DNA of 64,000 bases from JABDIP01 sp965250245. GTDB taxonomy: Bacteria; Pseudomonadota; Alphaproteobacteria; DSM-16000; Inquilinaceae. Below are positions 25,893 to 36,100 of this stretch, piece after piece. The translations under genes were made by a program, and so were the position numbers. Below the pieces are notes generated by a model. It was not told the origin of the DNA and did not search any database. It saw only the letters and a list, made by a program, of their open reading frames with translations. Each line of letters starts with the position of its first letter. Positions within the stretch are counted from its first letter, which is position 1. The DNA lies in the NCBI GenBank assembly GCA_965250245.1, contig OZ252296.1:4402001-4466000 (forward strand). The letters run 5' to 3'.

Positions 25893-26474
25893 TCACTGCC
25901 TGCCCACCAGGATCAGCGGCTCTGCCTGACCGCTCCTGTCGGTGAGGACAAGGGCCGTCACCACTTGGCCGGCGAGATCACATCGATAGTCGTATGCGCG
26001 GGCGATTCCGGACGGATCGGTGAGTGTCGCACGCCCGGTCACCCGCCACGTGCCGGACGCGACGCCATGCGCCGAATTGCCCAGAAGCACGGGCGCGGCG
26101 GTCATGCGATCCGGAAGCCCCGACTGCAAGGCCTTCCGGCACAGCGCCGGCGCACCATCCATCTCCCGAGCATAGCGGGCCCGTTCCTCGCGGATCGCAG
26201 CCCGGCGGCCCGCTTCGGCCGGGTCGATGGGCGGGCGCCAGGTTGACGGGCCTGTTGCGATCTCCGGGTAGCTCTGCCCGTCGCTTTCGCGCTCGCGTTG
26301 CATCTGGCAGCCGGCAAAGCCGTGCCCGTGTTCGTAAGCATAGTCGTAGTACAGGTTTCCCCAGCTCTCAAAGCAGGGGTGGGTCTCGTACCAGGCGAAG
26401 ATGACCAAGACAGGCAGGCCGATGATGACGCCTGCACCGATCAGCGCTCGTTTGAGGATGTCTCCCAGACCCAT
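25893..26474 (-). CDS. Membrane-anchored paralogue D of an unknown family
   Basis: A 193-residue protein: N-terminal membrane segment (LIGAGVIIGLPVLVIFAWY), then CFESWGNLYYDYAYEHGHGF as in paralogue A, a charged linker, and the shared domain with LCRKALQSGLPDRM, WRVTG and YRCDLAG. It lies directly downstream of the VOC gene on the same strand. It is probably closest to the ancestral copy, because the VOC 3' end is repeated on its far side. The function is unknown. Confidence 0.72.
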   Translation of the reverse strand: MGLGDILKRALIGAGVIIGLPVLVIFAWYETHPCFESWGNLYYDYAYEHGHGFAGCQMQRERESDGQSYPEIATGPSTWRPPIDPAEAGRRAAIREERARYAREMDGAPALCRKALQSGLPDRMTAAPVLLGNSAHGVASGTWRVTGRATLTDPSGIARAYDYRCDLAGQVVTALVLTDRSGQAEPLILVGRQ

Positions 26475-26585
26475 CGCAACACCGATTTCCTACAGTCGAT
26501 CGGACATGCGAACGCAAGGGTCTCATGCAGCGATCAACCAAAGGTTTACCGCCTGCCGATGGAAGCCCGTAAAGCCGCTGGACCG

Positions 26586-27029
26586 TCAGGCCCAGGACCG
26601 CCAGTTCTCGATGGTCATGGATCGGCGGTAGTCGGCCGCCATCTCCGCCGTGAGCACCTCCACAAGCACCCAGCCTTCGATCCACAGCTCTATGAGCTCG
26701 AACGGGCCGCGGTCGCAGCGACGGGCAAGCCAACCCTCGCGCTCGGCGATCGCCATGACCTCGGGCTCCGAAAGCGGCGTCTCCACCGCCGCATGGCTGG
26801 CGGTGTTCGCCGGCGGCGCCCCGGTCTCGGACTCGAGCGCCGTGTCACCGGGGATCAGCACGGTCTCGGCGGGATAGACCTCCAGCGCCGTGCCGTGGGC
26901 GTCGCCGGCCATCGCGATCCAGGCGCCGGGGATCGGGTGGAACGGAAACGCCTCGCCGCCCCAGAACTCGGCCATCACGGCCGAAACCCGTTTCGGGTCA
27001 CGGGCCGGCAGGGAGAGGTGGAAGATCAT
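26586..27029 (-). CDS. VOC/glyoxalase-like fold protein
   Basis: A 147-residue protein beginning MIFHLSLPARDPKRVSAVM, a typical vicinal-oxygen-chelate opening, followed by AWIAMAGDAHGTALEVYP. The metal-binding residues cannot be assigned with confidence, and the second half (ELIELWIEGWVLVEVLT) keeps the beta pattern. It may be an enzyme or a binding protein. The start at 27029 was chosen to begin at this motif. The last 90 bases are repeated at 25783. Confidence 0.75.
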   Translation of the reverse strand: MIFHLSLPARDPKRVSAVMAEFWGGEAFPFHPIPGAWIAMAGDAHGTALEVYPAETVLIPGDTALESETGAPPANTASHAAVETPLSEPEVMAIAEREGWLARRCDRGPFELIELWIEGWVLVEVLTAEMAADYRRSMTIENWRSWA

Positions 27030-27060
27030 CGCTTGGCCGCCTCGTGCATGGGAATTCGGT

Positions 27061-28863
27061 TCAACTCTGCCAGGGGTCGCGCACCGGGCGGCTGTCGCCG
27101 CGCTCCTCGGCGCGGGCCTGCAGCAGGGCGCGGTGATAGGCCAGGACCACGTCGTGCTCGTGCAGGAAACCGACGACATGACGGGTCTCGGGGTCGGAGA
27201 CCACCGGCAGGTGGGATTCGCCGGCGCTGTCCATCAGCCGCATGGCCTGGCGCACCTCGTCGGTCGCCGTGACCATCGGCGGGTCGCAACGGGCGACGGC
27301 GGCGGCCAGCGGCGGCCCCTCGCCGTCGGCCGGCTCCGGCGCATGCGCCAGATCGGCAACGGTGATCACGCCCACCAGCCGGTCCTCCTCATCCAGCACG
27401 AACAGCTCGCCATAGCGGGCGGTGCGCAGCCGGTCGTGCATCTCGTCCAGGGTGGCGTCCGGGCGCACGGCGGCGTAATCCCGCTTCATCACGTCGGAGA
27501 CGTGGATCTGGCTCAACAGGCCGATCTCGCGCCCACCCTTCAGGTTGATGCCGCGTTTCTCGAGCTGCCAAGTGAACAGGCTGCGGCCAAAGGACTGGTC
27601 GGTGATCACCGAGGCGATCACGACGGCCACCATCAGCGCGATGGTGAGCTCGTAGTCGCCGGTCATCTCGAAGACGATCAGGATGGTGGAGATGGGCGCG
27701 CCCAGCACGGCGCCGGCCACCGCTCCCATGCCGACCAGCGTGTAGGCGCCGTGGCCGGAGGACAGGTCGGGAAACACCTGGGTCGCGATCACGCCGAAGG
27801 CGCCGCCACTCATGGCGCCGAGGAACAGCGACGGGCTGAACACGCCGCCTCCGAAGCCGAAGGCGAGGCTGATCGACGTGGCCGCGGTCTTGACCACGAT
27901 CAGCGCCAGCAGCAGCCAGAGCGGAATGGTTTCACGCAGCGCCTCGTCGGTGGTCTCGTAGCCGACGCCCAGCACCTCCGGGAAGGCGATGGCGATCGCG
28001 CCGACCAGCAGGCCGCCGATCGCCGGCCGGATGACCAATGGCACGTTCAACCGCTTCACCACCGCCCCGGACACGTCGACGCTGCGCATGAAGATCAGGG
28101 CCACCACCGCACTGACGAGGCCCAGCAGGGCGAAGGCCGGGAATTCCAGGAACGAGACGATCTCGTAGCTCTGCGGCAGCACGAATGCGGGGAAGTCGCC
28201 GTAATAGAGCCGCGACACGATGGTGCCGGTGACCGAGGCCAGCACGATCGGCGCGAAGGCGCTCAGCGCGTAATGGCCGATCACCACCTCCAGGGCGAAG
28301 AACACGCCGGCGATCGGGGCGTTGAAGCTTGCCGCCACCGCCGCCGCGACGCCGCAGCCCAGCAATGTGCGGGACAGGTTCTGCGACAGGCGGAGCCGCT
28401 GAGCCAGCCAGGCGCCCAAGGTTGCGCCCAGATGCACCACCGGGCCTTCACGGCCGGTCGAGGCGCCTGCGCCCAGCGAGACCGCGCTGACACAGGCGGC
28501 CCCCAGCCCGCTGCGCAGCGACATGCGCGCGCCCCGCAGGGCGCTGGCCTCCATCACGTCGGGCACGCCCTGCGGCGCCTGGCCCGGCATCAGGTAGCGG
28601 AGGATCAGCCCGACCACCAGGCCGCCGGCCGCCGGCACCAGCAAGAGCTGCCACCAGGGCAGGGCCGAGGCCAGGGTGGCGACCCGCTCGGAGGAGAAGC
28701 CGTAGCCGAGGAACTGCACGCCGCCGAGCAGCAGCCGGAAGCCGATCTCGCCGGTCGCGGCGGCCACGCCGATCACCACGGCCAGCACCGCCAGCACCAG
28801 CTGGTCGTTGCGCAGCACATGGCGCAGCGTCACCAGCATCCGCAACAGGGGCCGCCGCACCAT
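27061..28863 (-). CDS. CLC-type chloride channel/antiporter with C-terminal CBS domains
   Basis: A 600-residue inner-membrane protein with about ten or more hydrophobic helices. It has the CLC motifs GREGPVVHLGA (with the gating glutamate), FNAPIAGVFFALEVV and FGGGVFSPSLFLGA; the GSGIP-type filter reads LGAGAST. A tandem CBS pair covers about the last 130 residues (ISQIHVSDVMKRDY onward, then HLPVVSDPETRHVVGFLHE) and probably senses adenine nucleotides. I chose the ATG at 28863, just ahead of the first membrane helix. Channel versus H+/Cl- exchanger cannot be decided. Confidence 0.9.
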   Translation of the reverse strand: MVRRPLLRMLVTLRHVLRNDQLVLAVLAVVIGVAAATGEIGFRLLLGGVQFLGYGFSSERVATLASALPWWQLLLVPAAGGLVVGLILRYLMPGQAPQGVPDVMEASALRGARMSLRSGLGAACVSAVSLGAGASTGREGPVVHLGATLGAWLAQRLRLSQNLSRTLLGCGVAAAVAASFNAPIAGVFFALEVVIGHYALSAFAPIVLASVTGTIVSRLYYGDFPAFVLPQSYEIVSFLEFPAFALLGLVSAVVALIFMRSVDVSGAVVKRLNVPLVIRPAIGGLLVGAIAIAFPEVLGVGYETTDEALRETIPLWLLLALIVVKTAATSISLAFGFGGGVFSPSLFLGAMSGGAFGVIATQVFPDLSSGHGAYTLVGMGAVAGAVLGAPISTILIVFEMTGDYELTIALMVAVVIASVITDQSFGRSLFTWQLEKRGINLKGGREIGLLSQIHVSDVMKRDYAAVRPDATLDEMHDRLRTARYGELFVLDEEDRLVGVITVADLAHAPEPADGEGPPLAAAVARCDPPMVTATDEVRQAMRLMDSAGESHLPVVSDPETRHVVGFLHEHDVVLAYHRALLQARAEERGDSRPVRDPWQS

Positions 28864-29058
28864 CAGCGCCGCCCCGTCGCATCGCGCGGCATTGCCTCGC
28901 CTGTCGTCAGGCGATCTGGCATCCCTGCACTCCCGTTTCCCCTTGAGCGGCCCGACCAGAGGCCGGGCCGCGCTATCGACCTTAGTCCATTCGGCACAAA
29001 CACGGAATCGGGGTCGGAAGACCGGCATGAAACGCTGGGCCGGTGATACATTGCCGCC

Positions 29059-30231
29059 ATGATTCGCCCGATCGACCGCCGAACCGTTCTCGTCGGCGCC
29101 GCATCGGCGGCCGGCTCGTTGCTGCTGCCGGGCTGCGATGGCGGTCCGCTGCCGGCCGGGACGCCGCCGCCGGCTCCAATCGGGCTGCCTCCGCAGCCGC
29201 GCCGCAGCTTCCGGCTGGGGACAACGCTGTGGCCGCCCGACCTGACCTTCGAGGCGGTCGATCGCGCCAAGACCTTCGTGGCGCGGAACGGCGACATGGC
29301 GGCACCGATGTTGCTGGGAGGGGTGCCCTGGCCGGAGGCTTTATCCGGTGCGGCCTTCTCTCCCAACGTCATGGAGAAACTGTCCTATCGGCCACCGCCC
29401 GGGCACAAGCTGCTGGTGTCGCTGGAACCGACCGATCTGGGCCGCAAGCAGCTCGCCTTCTACATGGGCGAAGAGGACAACCTGCCCCTGCCCGCGCCCT
29501 GGGACCGGCTCGGATTCGACTCGCCGCAGGTCCAGACGGCCTTTGCGAACTACGCGCTGCGGGTCGTCGAGGCGATGCGCCCGGACTGGCTGGCGATCGG
29601 CATCGAGAGCAACCTGCTGCTGCACAACAGCCCGCGGGCCTGGCCCGGCTACAAGGCGTTCCATCGAAACACCTACCGGGCGGTCAAGGCGCGGCATCCG
29701 GACCTGCCGGTCTGCTTCACCATCGAGGCGCTGCACCTGCTGGGCCTCAGCGACAACGCGGGTGCCGCCCGCCAGCGCGCCGAGATCCTGGACCTGATGG
29801 ACTCCAGCGACCTGCTCGCCTTCAGCATCTATCCGCATATGAGCTACGCGGTGCCACGGCCGCTGCCGGCGGATTTTTTCGACTTCGCCCGCGATCTGGC
29901 GCGCGACGCCGGCGGCAAGCCGATCGCCATCGCGGAGTCCGGATATCCGTCGCGCGACGTCCGGGTCTTCGGGCTGACGCTCTCCGGCAGCTATGCCGAC
30001 CAGCGCCGCCACATGGACCTGCTGCTGCGCACCGCCGAGCGGGACGGCTTCGAATTCGTCGTCAACTTCGCCGGCATCGATTTCGACCGGTTGACCGAAA
30101 AGCTCAGCGGCGACATCCGGGAGCTGGCGCTGATCTGGACCTATACCGGGCTGGAGACCGCCGATGGCGCCACCAAACCGGCCCTGGAGGTCTGGCGGAG
30201 CTGGCTCGAGGCGCCGAGCCGGCCGGTCTGA
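29059..30231 (+). CDS. TIM-barrel glycoside hydrolase-like lipoprotein
   Basis: A 390-residue exported protein. The N-terminus DRRTVLVGAASAAGSLLLPGC combines a twin-arginine-like motif with a lipobox Cys. The mature part looks like a clan GH-A barrel: DWLAIGIESNLLL supplies a plausible acid/base Glu, and PIAIAESGYPSR a plausible nucleophile Glu, as in endo-galactanases of family 53. The substrate is unknown. It lies divergent from the chloride channel gene, with 195 bases between starts, and is followed by a GNAT gene 44 bases later. Confidence 0.55.
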   Translation: MIRPIDRRTVLVGAASAAGSLLLPGCDGGPLPAGTPPPAPIGLPPQPRRSFRLGTTLWPPDLTFEAVDRAKTFVARNGDMAAPMLLGGVPWPEALSGAAFSPNVMEKLSYRPPPGHKLLVSLEPTDLGRKQLAFYMGEEDNLPLPAPWDRLGFDSPQVQTAFANYALRVVEAMRPDWLAIGIESNLLLHNSPRAWPGYKAFHRNTYRAVKARHPDLPVCFTIEALHLLGLSDNAGAARQRAEILDLMDSSDLLAFSIYPHMSYAVPRPLPADFFDFARDLARDAGGKPIAIAESGYPSRDVRVFGLTLSGSYADQRRHMDLLLRTAERDGFEFVVNFAGIDFDRLTEKLSGDIRELALIWTYTGLETADGATKPALEVWRSWLEAPSRPV

Positions 30232-30275
30232 CCGCACGCCGCGCCCCCGCCGATACGAGGAGGACACCCGACCCG

Positions 30276-30767
30276 ATGCCAGATGCCATCGTCAGGCCGG
30301 CCCAGCGCTTCGACGCCGCATTCATCCTGGAGCTGATCCGCGAACTGGCTCGGTTCGAGAAGGCGGAAGACCAGGTGCGCGCCACCGTCGCCGACCTGGA
30401 GCGCGACGGTTGGGGCGAGGCCCCGCGGTTCGAGGCCCTGATCGCCGAGCAAACAGGCACGCCGGTCGGTTTCGCCCTCTATTTCCACAACTACTCGACC
30501 TGGGAAGGACGGGCCGGGATCTATCTGGAGGATCTCTATGTCCGGCCCGAGGCTCGCCGGAGCGGCGCCGGACGGCGGCTGATTGCGCGGCTGGCCGCGA
30601 TCGCCGTGGAGCGTGGCTGCCCCAGGCTGGATCTGAGCGTGCTGGACTGGAATCCGGCGCGCCGCTTCTACGCGGCGCTCGGGATCATGCAGATGGAGGA
30701 ATGGCTGCCCTACCGCGCCGAGGGCGCGTCCCTGGCGGCACTTGCCGCGGAAGCCGACCGGCCCTGA
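30276..30767 (+). CDS. GNAT family N-acetyltransferase
   Basis: A 163-residue acetyltransferase resembling the spermidine/diamine acetyltransferase-like group: YLEDLYVRPEARRSGAGRRL is the acetyl-CoA motif, and LDLSVLDWNPARRFYAALG follows as in that group. GAGGAGG lies 12 bases upstream of the ATG at 30276. The substrate is unassigned. It may be cotranscribed with the lipoprotein gene before it and converges on the GGDEF gene. Confidence 0.85.
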   Translation: MPDAIVRPAQRFDAAFILELIRELARFEKAEDQVRATVADLERDGWGEAPRFEALIAEQTGTPVGFALYFHNYSTWEGRAGIYLEDLYVRPEARRSGAGRRLIARLAAIAVERGCPRLDLSVLDWNPARRFYAALGIMQMEEWLPYRAEGASLAALAAEADRP

Positions 30768-30782
30768 CGGAGCAGGCGATGC

Positions 30783-31850
30783 CTAGCCGGCGGCGGCAAC
30801 CTTCTTCTGGTCGGGATCGGCCGCCATCACGCGGTTGCGGCCGCCTTCCTTGGCCTGGTACAGGGCGGCGTCGGCACGCTCGATCAGCGCGGACATCGCC
30901 TCGCCGGTCTCGTACTGCGCGGCGCCGATCGACAGGGTGATGTTGCCGAAGGTCTTGCCGGAGTTGCGCCGGACGATCTTGCGGCTGGCCATCGACTTGC
31001 GGATGTGCTCGCCCACCGTCACGGCATCCTGCAACGCGGTCTCGGGCAGGATGATGCTGAATTCCTCGCCGCCATAGCGGGCGGCGATGTCCTTGCCCTT
31101 GATCGAGGTCTGCAGCACACGGGCGACCAGCTTGATCACCTCGTCGCCGATCTGGTGCCCGTGCTCGTCGTTGAATTTCTTGAAGAAGTCGATGTCGACC
31201 ATCAGCAGCGACAGCACCTTGCCCGATGCCATCGAATCCATGACCGCCTGGCGCAGATGCATGTCGAAGAACTTGCGGTTCGGGATGCCGGTCAGGCCGT
31301 CGGTCATCGCCTCGCGCTGGGCGACGTCCAGCTCCTCGCGCAGATTCTGCATCTGCTTGGAGGACTGCTTCAGCTTCTCGTCGAGCTGCCGGTTCTGCGC
31401 CGCCACTTTCTGCGTGTCGGCCATCAGCGACGAGACCACCCGCTTCAGCCCGTCCAGCCCCAGGTCGTCGCCGCCCAGCGTATCGCTGGCGTCCTGCAGG
31501 CGGTCGCTGTACTGGCCGGTGCCTTCGCTGACCTCGCCCAACAGGCCGATCACCGATTCCAACTGCGACTGGATCCGCTCGCCGACATCCTTGACCGCCT
31601 CACGCCCGGTCTCGGCGCCGACATACTTGTCGTAGAGCTCGCCATTGACCTCGTCGCCGAAGCTCTGCTTGTTGGCGACCAGCACGTCGATGGCCTGGAC
31701 CAGCGCGGCGTTCTTGCCGCTGTAATACTCGTACCAGACGGCGAAATTCTCGGGATTGGCGGGAATCCCCTCATGCGCCATCCGCTCCATGGCGGCGCGG
31801 GCGTATTCGGTGGATTGCGGGATGGTGTCGGAATACATCGGGGCGTTCAC
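30783..31850 (-). CDS. Diguanylate cyclase (GGDEF domain)
   Basis: A 355-residue soluble protein. The C-terminal GGDEF domain has the active-site GGEEF and the preceding DGLTGIPNRKFF opening, so it should make cyclic di-GMP from GTP. The N-terminal 170 residues are helical, with a coiled-coil-like stretch (TQKVAAQNRQLDEKLKQSSK) just before the catalytic domain, which may dimerise it. The inhibitory RxxD site reads KGKD, so product inhibition may be weakened. No membrane segment is present. Confidence 0.93.
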   Translation of the reverse strand: MNAPMYSDTIPQSTEYARAAMERMAHEGIPANPENFAVWYEYYSGKNAALVQAIDVLVANKQSFGDEVNGELYDKYVGAETGREAVKDVGERIQSQLESVIGLLGEVSEGTGQYSDRLQDASDTLGGDDLGLDGLKRVVSSLMADTQKVAAQNRQLDEKLKQSSKQMQNLREELDVAQREAMTDGLTGIPNRKFFDMHLRQAVMDSMASGKVLSLLMVDIDFFKKFNDEHGHQIGDEVIKLVARVLQTSIKGKDIAARYGGEEFSIILPETALQDAVTVGEHIRKSMASRKIVRRNSGKTFGNITLSIGAAQYETGEAMSALIERADAALYQAKEGGRNRVMAADPDQKKVAAAG

Positions 31851-32011
31851 TCCGTCGGCCGGGTGACGATGGTGCTGCCCCTGTTGTCGCCGGGATTGGC
31901 TTACAACCCGTTAATTTCTAAGTATTGGCGTCTAGAAGACTGAAAACAATACTATACGTTTGTCTAGCGATCCTCCGGAAATCGGCCACACAACAGGCCC
32001 TTAGCATCCTA

Positions 32012-32512
32012 TTAGTTGCATTGACCAATCGATCCTTCGGCACAAACGCGTGTACCGTCGACCCAGATGGCCCCGGACAGGTCGGCATTGCGCAGATCGG
32101 CGCCGGCGAGGCGGGCACCGCTGAAATCGGCATCCCGCAGGATGGCGTTCACCAGCTTGGCATTGCGCATGTCGGTCTCGCGCAGGCTGGCCCCGGTCAG
32201 GTCGGCCTTGGTGAGGTCGGCCTCGAACAGCCGGGCGCCGTCGAGGATCACGCCGGACAGCTCCGCGCTGATGAACTTGGCGCGAAACCCGTCGATGCCG
32301 CTGAGATTGCCGCCTTCCAGGCTGGATCGCTGAAAGGTCGCGTCGCGCAGTTGGGCGCCGGTCAGGTCCACCGCTCCCAGGTCGCGGCCGTCGTGATAGC
32401 AGCGGCGCCAGTTCACCCCCGGCTCGGCCGGGTCCGTGCAGCCGGCCACGGCGTTGGTCGACAGCGGAATCGTGACGCACAAGGCCAGAGCGGCGCACAG
32501 ATATCGAAGCAT
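32012..32512 (-). CDS. Exported pentapeptide-repeat protein
   Basis: A 166-residue protein with a signal peptide (MLRYLCAALALCVTIPLSTNAVAG), then repeated A(D/N)Lxx units such as ADLTKADLTGASLRETD and GADLRNADLSGA that fold into a right-handed quadrilateral helix. It is probably periplasmic, and the cysteines at both ends may form a disulfide. The start at 32512 is chosen because the signal peptide begins there. The function is unknown. Confidence 0.85.
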   Translation of the reverse strand: MLRYLCAALALCVTIPLSTNAVAGCTDPAEPGVNWRRCYHDGRDLGAVDLTGAQLRDATFQRSSLEGGNLSGIDGFRAKFISAELSGVILDGARLFEADLTKADLTGASLRETDMRNAKLVNAILRDADFSGARLAGADLRNADLSGAIWVDGTRVCAEGSIGQCN

Positions 32513-32583
32513 AGTTTCAGATGTAGCCCGCGACCGGCGGATTGGCAAAGGCCAAAGTCGCCTTGACAAAGGGCCGCGGCTGC

Positions 32584-33084
32584 CTAGCCGACCGGCGGAG
32601 TCACGGCCCTGACGGCACGTCCGGCCTCGGCCGGACGGGGCAGGTTCGCGTGCCGTGCCATCAGCCGCGCCAGAGCGGCTTGCGCGGCCTCCGGGAAGGC
32701 CGACGCCCGCCGCGCGGTCATATCCACATGCACGCCCAGGCTCTCCATGGTCGCGGCGATGAAGTCGCCGCCCGCGGGCGCCATGCGCTGGAAGAAGTGC
32801 AGGCGCTTGTCGTCGAAGCCCAGAAGCTGGGTGGCGATCACCAGCCGCTCGCCTTCCCGTACCTCGCGCTTGTAGGCGATGTGCTGCTCGACGGCGAACA
32901 GCGACCGTCCCTCGCGTTGGCAATAGGCCGCGCCGACACCGAGGCTGTCGAAGAAGCCGTCCGTGGCGTGGTCGAAGGCCATCACGTAATACGCCACGTT
33001 CATATGGCCGTTGTAGTCGATCCATTCGGGACGCACCGTCTCGTGATGCAGGACGAGCGGCGGCGCGAAGGCGGTCTCGGTCAT
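32584..33084 (-). CDS. Hotdog-fold thioesterase (acyl-CoA thioesterase)
   Basis: A 166-residue 4HBT-type thioesterase. The catalytic element is WIDYNGHMNVAYYVMAFDHA, with the Asp that activates water; VEQHIAYKREVREGE and a long beta segment follow, as in the family. It resembles betainyl-CoA-type thioesterases, but the substrate is not certain. It starts 41 bases after metH on the same strand and may share its transcript. Confidence 0.85.
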   Translation of the reverse strand: MTETAFAPPLVLHHETVRPEWIDYNGHMNVAYYVMAFDHATDGFFDSLGVGAAYCQREGRSLFAVEQHIAYKREVREGERLVIATQLLGFDDKRLHFFQRMAPAGGDFIAATMESLGVHVDMTARRASAFPEAAQAALARLMARHANLPRPAEAGRAVRAVTPPVG

Positions 33085-33124
33085 GGGGCCTCGTGGTTCG
33101 GCGTGCGAATGCCGGCCGATGCTA

Positions 33125-36100
33125 TCAGACCGTGAAGTACTTCGCCTTGGGATGGTGCAGCACGATCGCCGAGGTGCTCTGCTCCGGGTGAAGCTGGAAC
33201 TCGTCGGACAGTTCGACGCCGATCTGCTGGGCCTCCAGCAGCCGCAGCAGATGGGTCTGGTCCTCCAGGTTCGGACAGGCCGGATAGCCGAAGGAATAGC
33301 GGCTGCCGCGATAGCCCTGCTGCAGCATGCGGGCGATGTTGCGGTCATCCTCGGCGGCGAAGCCGAGTTCGGCGCGGACGCGCTTGTGGGTGTATTCCGC
33401 CATCGCCTCGGCCATCTCCACGCCGAGACCGTGCAGGTAGAGATAGTCCTCGTACTTGTCGGCGGCGAACCACTCGCGGGCGACGTCGGAGGCGTGCTGG
33501 CCCATGGTCACCACCTGCAGGCCGATCACGTCGCGCCCGTCCGCGTCCACGTCGCGGACATAGTCGGCGATGCATTGCCCGTCCTCGCCGGCCTGCCGCG
33601 GCAGGGTGAACCGCGCGACCTCGGTGTCGCCGGACTCGTCGAACAGCACCAAGTCGTTGCCGGAGGCGGCGCAACGCCAATAGCCGTAGACCGCCTGCGG
33701 CACCAGGATCTGCTCCTGCTCGCAGCGCTCGATCAAATCCTTCAGCAGCGGGCGCAGGTTCTGCTGTGCCCATTTCAGGTATTCGTCCAGGCGCCGGCCT
33801 TCCTTGCGGTAGCCCCATTGCATCTGGAACAGCATGCGCTCGTTCAGATAGGGCACCAGGGTCTTCAGCGGCACCCGGGCGATGACCCGCGGTCCCCAGA
33901 AGGGCGGCTCGGGCACGGCGACACCCTCGGCCAGGGTGTTGCGCCGCACCTGCGCCGCCGAGACGTCGATGGTTTCCGCCGGCTTGGCCGGACGCCCCAG
34001 CCGGCGCTCGCGGTTGGACGGACGTGCCGCCGCCTTGGCCCGCACGCCGTCGAGATAGCGGTCGAAATCGCCCTCGACCACCTTGTTCATCAGCGACAGC
34101 CCGTCAAAGGCGTCGCGGGCATAGGCGACCCGGCCATTGGCATAGATCGGCGCGCAATCCTGCTCGACATAGCCCCGGGTCAGCGCCGCGCCGCCGAGGA
34201 AGACCGGCACGTCGAAGCCCTCCCGGGTCATCTCGACGATGTTGTCCTTCATCACCACCGTCGACTTGACCAGCAGGCCGGACATGCCAACGGCGTCGGC
34301 GTTGTGCTCCTTCGCCGCCGACATGATGGTGGCGATCGGCTGCTTGATGCCGAGATTGACGACGCGATAGCCGTTGTTGGTCAGGATGATGTCGACCAGG
34401 TTCTTGCCGATGTCGTGCACGTCGCCCTTCACGGTCGCCAGCACGATGGTGCCCTTCTCCTGCCCCTCGACCCGCTCCATATGCGGTTCCAGATGGGCGA
34501 CGGCCGCCTTCATGGTCTCGGCGGATTTCAGCACGAAGGGCAACTGCATCTTGCCGGCGCCGAACAGGTCGCCGACCACCTTCATGCCGTCCAGCAGGAA
34601 GGTATTGACGATGTCCAGCGGCGGATAGGTCTTCAGCGCCTCGTCGAGATCGTCGGTCAGGCCCTGGCGGTCGCCGTCGACGATGCGGTCCTTCAGCCGT
34701 TCCTCGACCGTCTCGGCGCGCTTGCGCTTCTCGGTCTTCTTCGCCGACCGGCCCTCGAACAACTCCATGAACCGTTCCAGCGGGTCGTAGCCCTCGCGGC
34801 GGCGGTCATAGATCAGATCCTCGGCGACCTGCACCTCCTCCGGCGCGATCTGGTGCAGCGGCATGATCTTGCTGACATGCACGATGGCGCCGGTCAGCCC
34901 GCGGCGCATGGCGTGGTCCAGGAACACCGAGTTCAGTACGTGGCGAGCGGCCGGGTTGAGGCCGAAGGAGATGTTCGACAGGCCCAGGATGATCTGGCAC
35001 TCGGGCAGCTCGGCGGCGATGCGCTCGATCGCCTCCAGGGTCCACAGGCCCAGCTTGCGGTCGTCCTCGTTGCCGGTGCAGATGGTGAAGGTCAGCGGGT
35101 CGAACATCAGGTCGCCCGGAGGCAGCCCGTGCTGGACGCAGGCGAAATCGTAGAGGCGCTTGGCCAGCACGACCTTGGCATCGGCGTCCTTGGCCATGCC
35201 GGTCTCGTCGATGGTCAGGGCGATCACCGCCGCGCCGTATTTGCGGGCAAGGGCCAGCTTCTCCGCCGCCGGCTCCTCGCCATCCTCGAAGTTGATCGAG
35301 TTGACGATGCCCTTGCCGCCATAGAGCTTCATGGCGGCGTCCAGTACCGGGTATTCGGTGCTGTCGAACACCAGCGGCGCCGTCACCTCGCCCGTGAACC
35401 GCTGGACCACCGCGGTCATGTCGGCAATCTCGTCGCGGCCGACATAGGCGGTGCAGACATCCAGCGTATGCGAGCCCTCGCCGACCTGCTCCCGCGCCAT
35501 GGCGGTGCAGCCGTCCCAATCCTCCGCCGCCTGCAGCTCTCGGAAGCGCTTGCTGCCATTGGCGTTGCAGCGCTCGCCGATGGACAGATAGGCGTTCTCC
35601 TGGCGCAGCGGCACCTGGCCGTAGAGGGAGGCGACGGAGGGCACCCAATGCACGCTGCGCTGGGCCGGCGCCGGCCGATGGGCGGCACCGTCGCGCTTGC
35701 GCAGCATGGCGTCCAGCGCGGCGATGTGGGCCGTGTCGGTGCCGCAGCAGCCGCCGATCAGGTTGAGGCCGTCCTCCTCGATGAAGCGCTCCAGCCAGGC
35801 GGCCATCTCGTCGGGGCCCAGGGGATAGACGGTGCGCCCGTCAATCAGCTCGGGCAGGCCGGCGTTCGGCTGCACCGAGATCAGGCCGGGCCAGTTTTCC
35901 GAAAGCCATTTGACGTGCTCGGCCATCTCCTGCGGGCCGGTGGCGCAGTTCAGCCCCATCAGCGGCACGTCGAGCGCCTGGATCGCGGTGGACGCGGCGG
36001 CGATGTCGGCACCGACCAGCAGCGTGCCGGTGGTCTCGACCGTCGCCTGGACGAAGATCGGTGTGTCGGACCCGAGCTCGGCCCGCGCCGCCTTGGCGCC

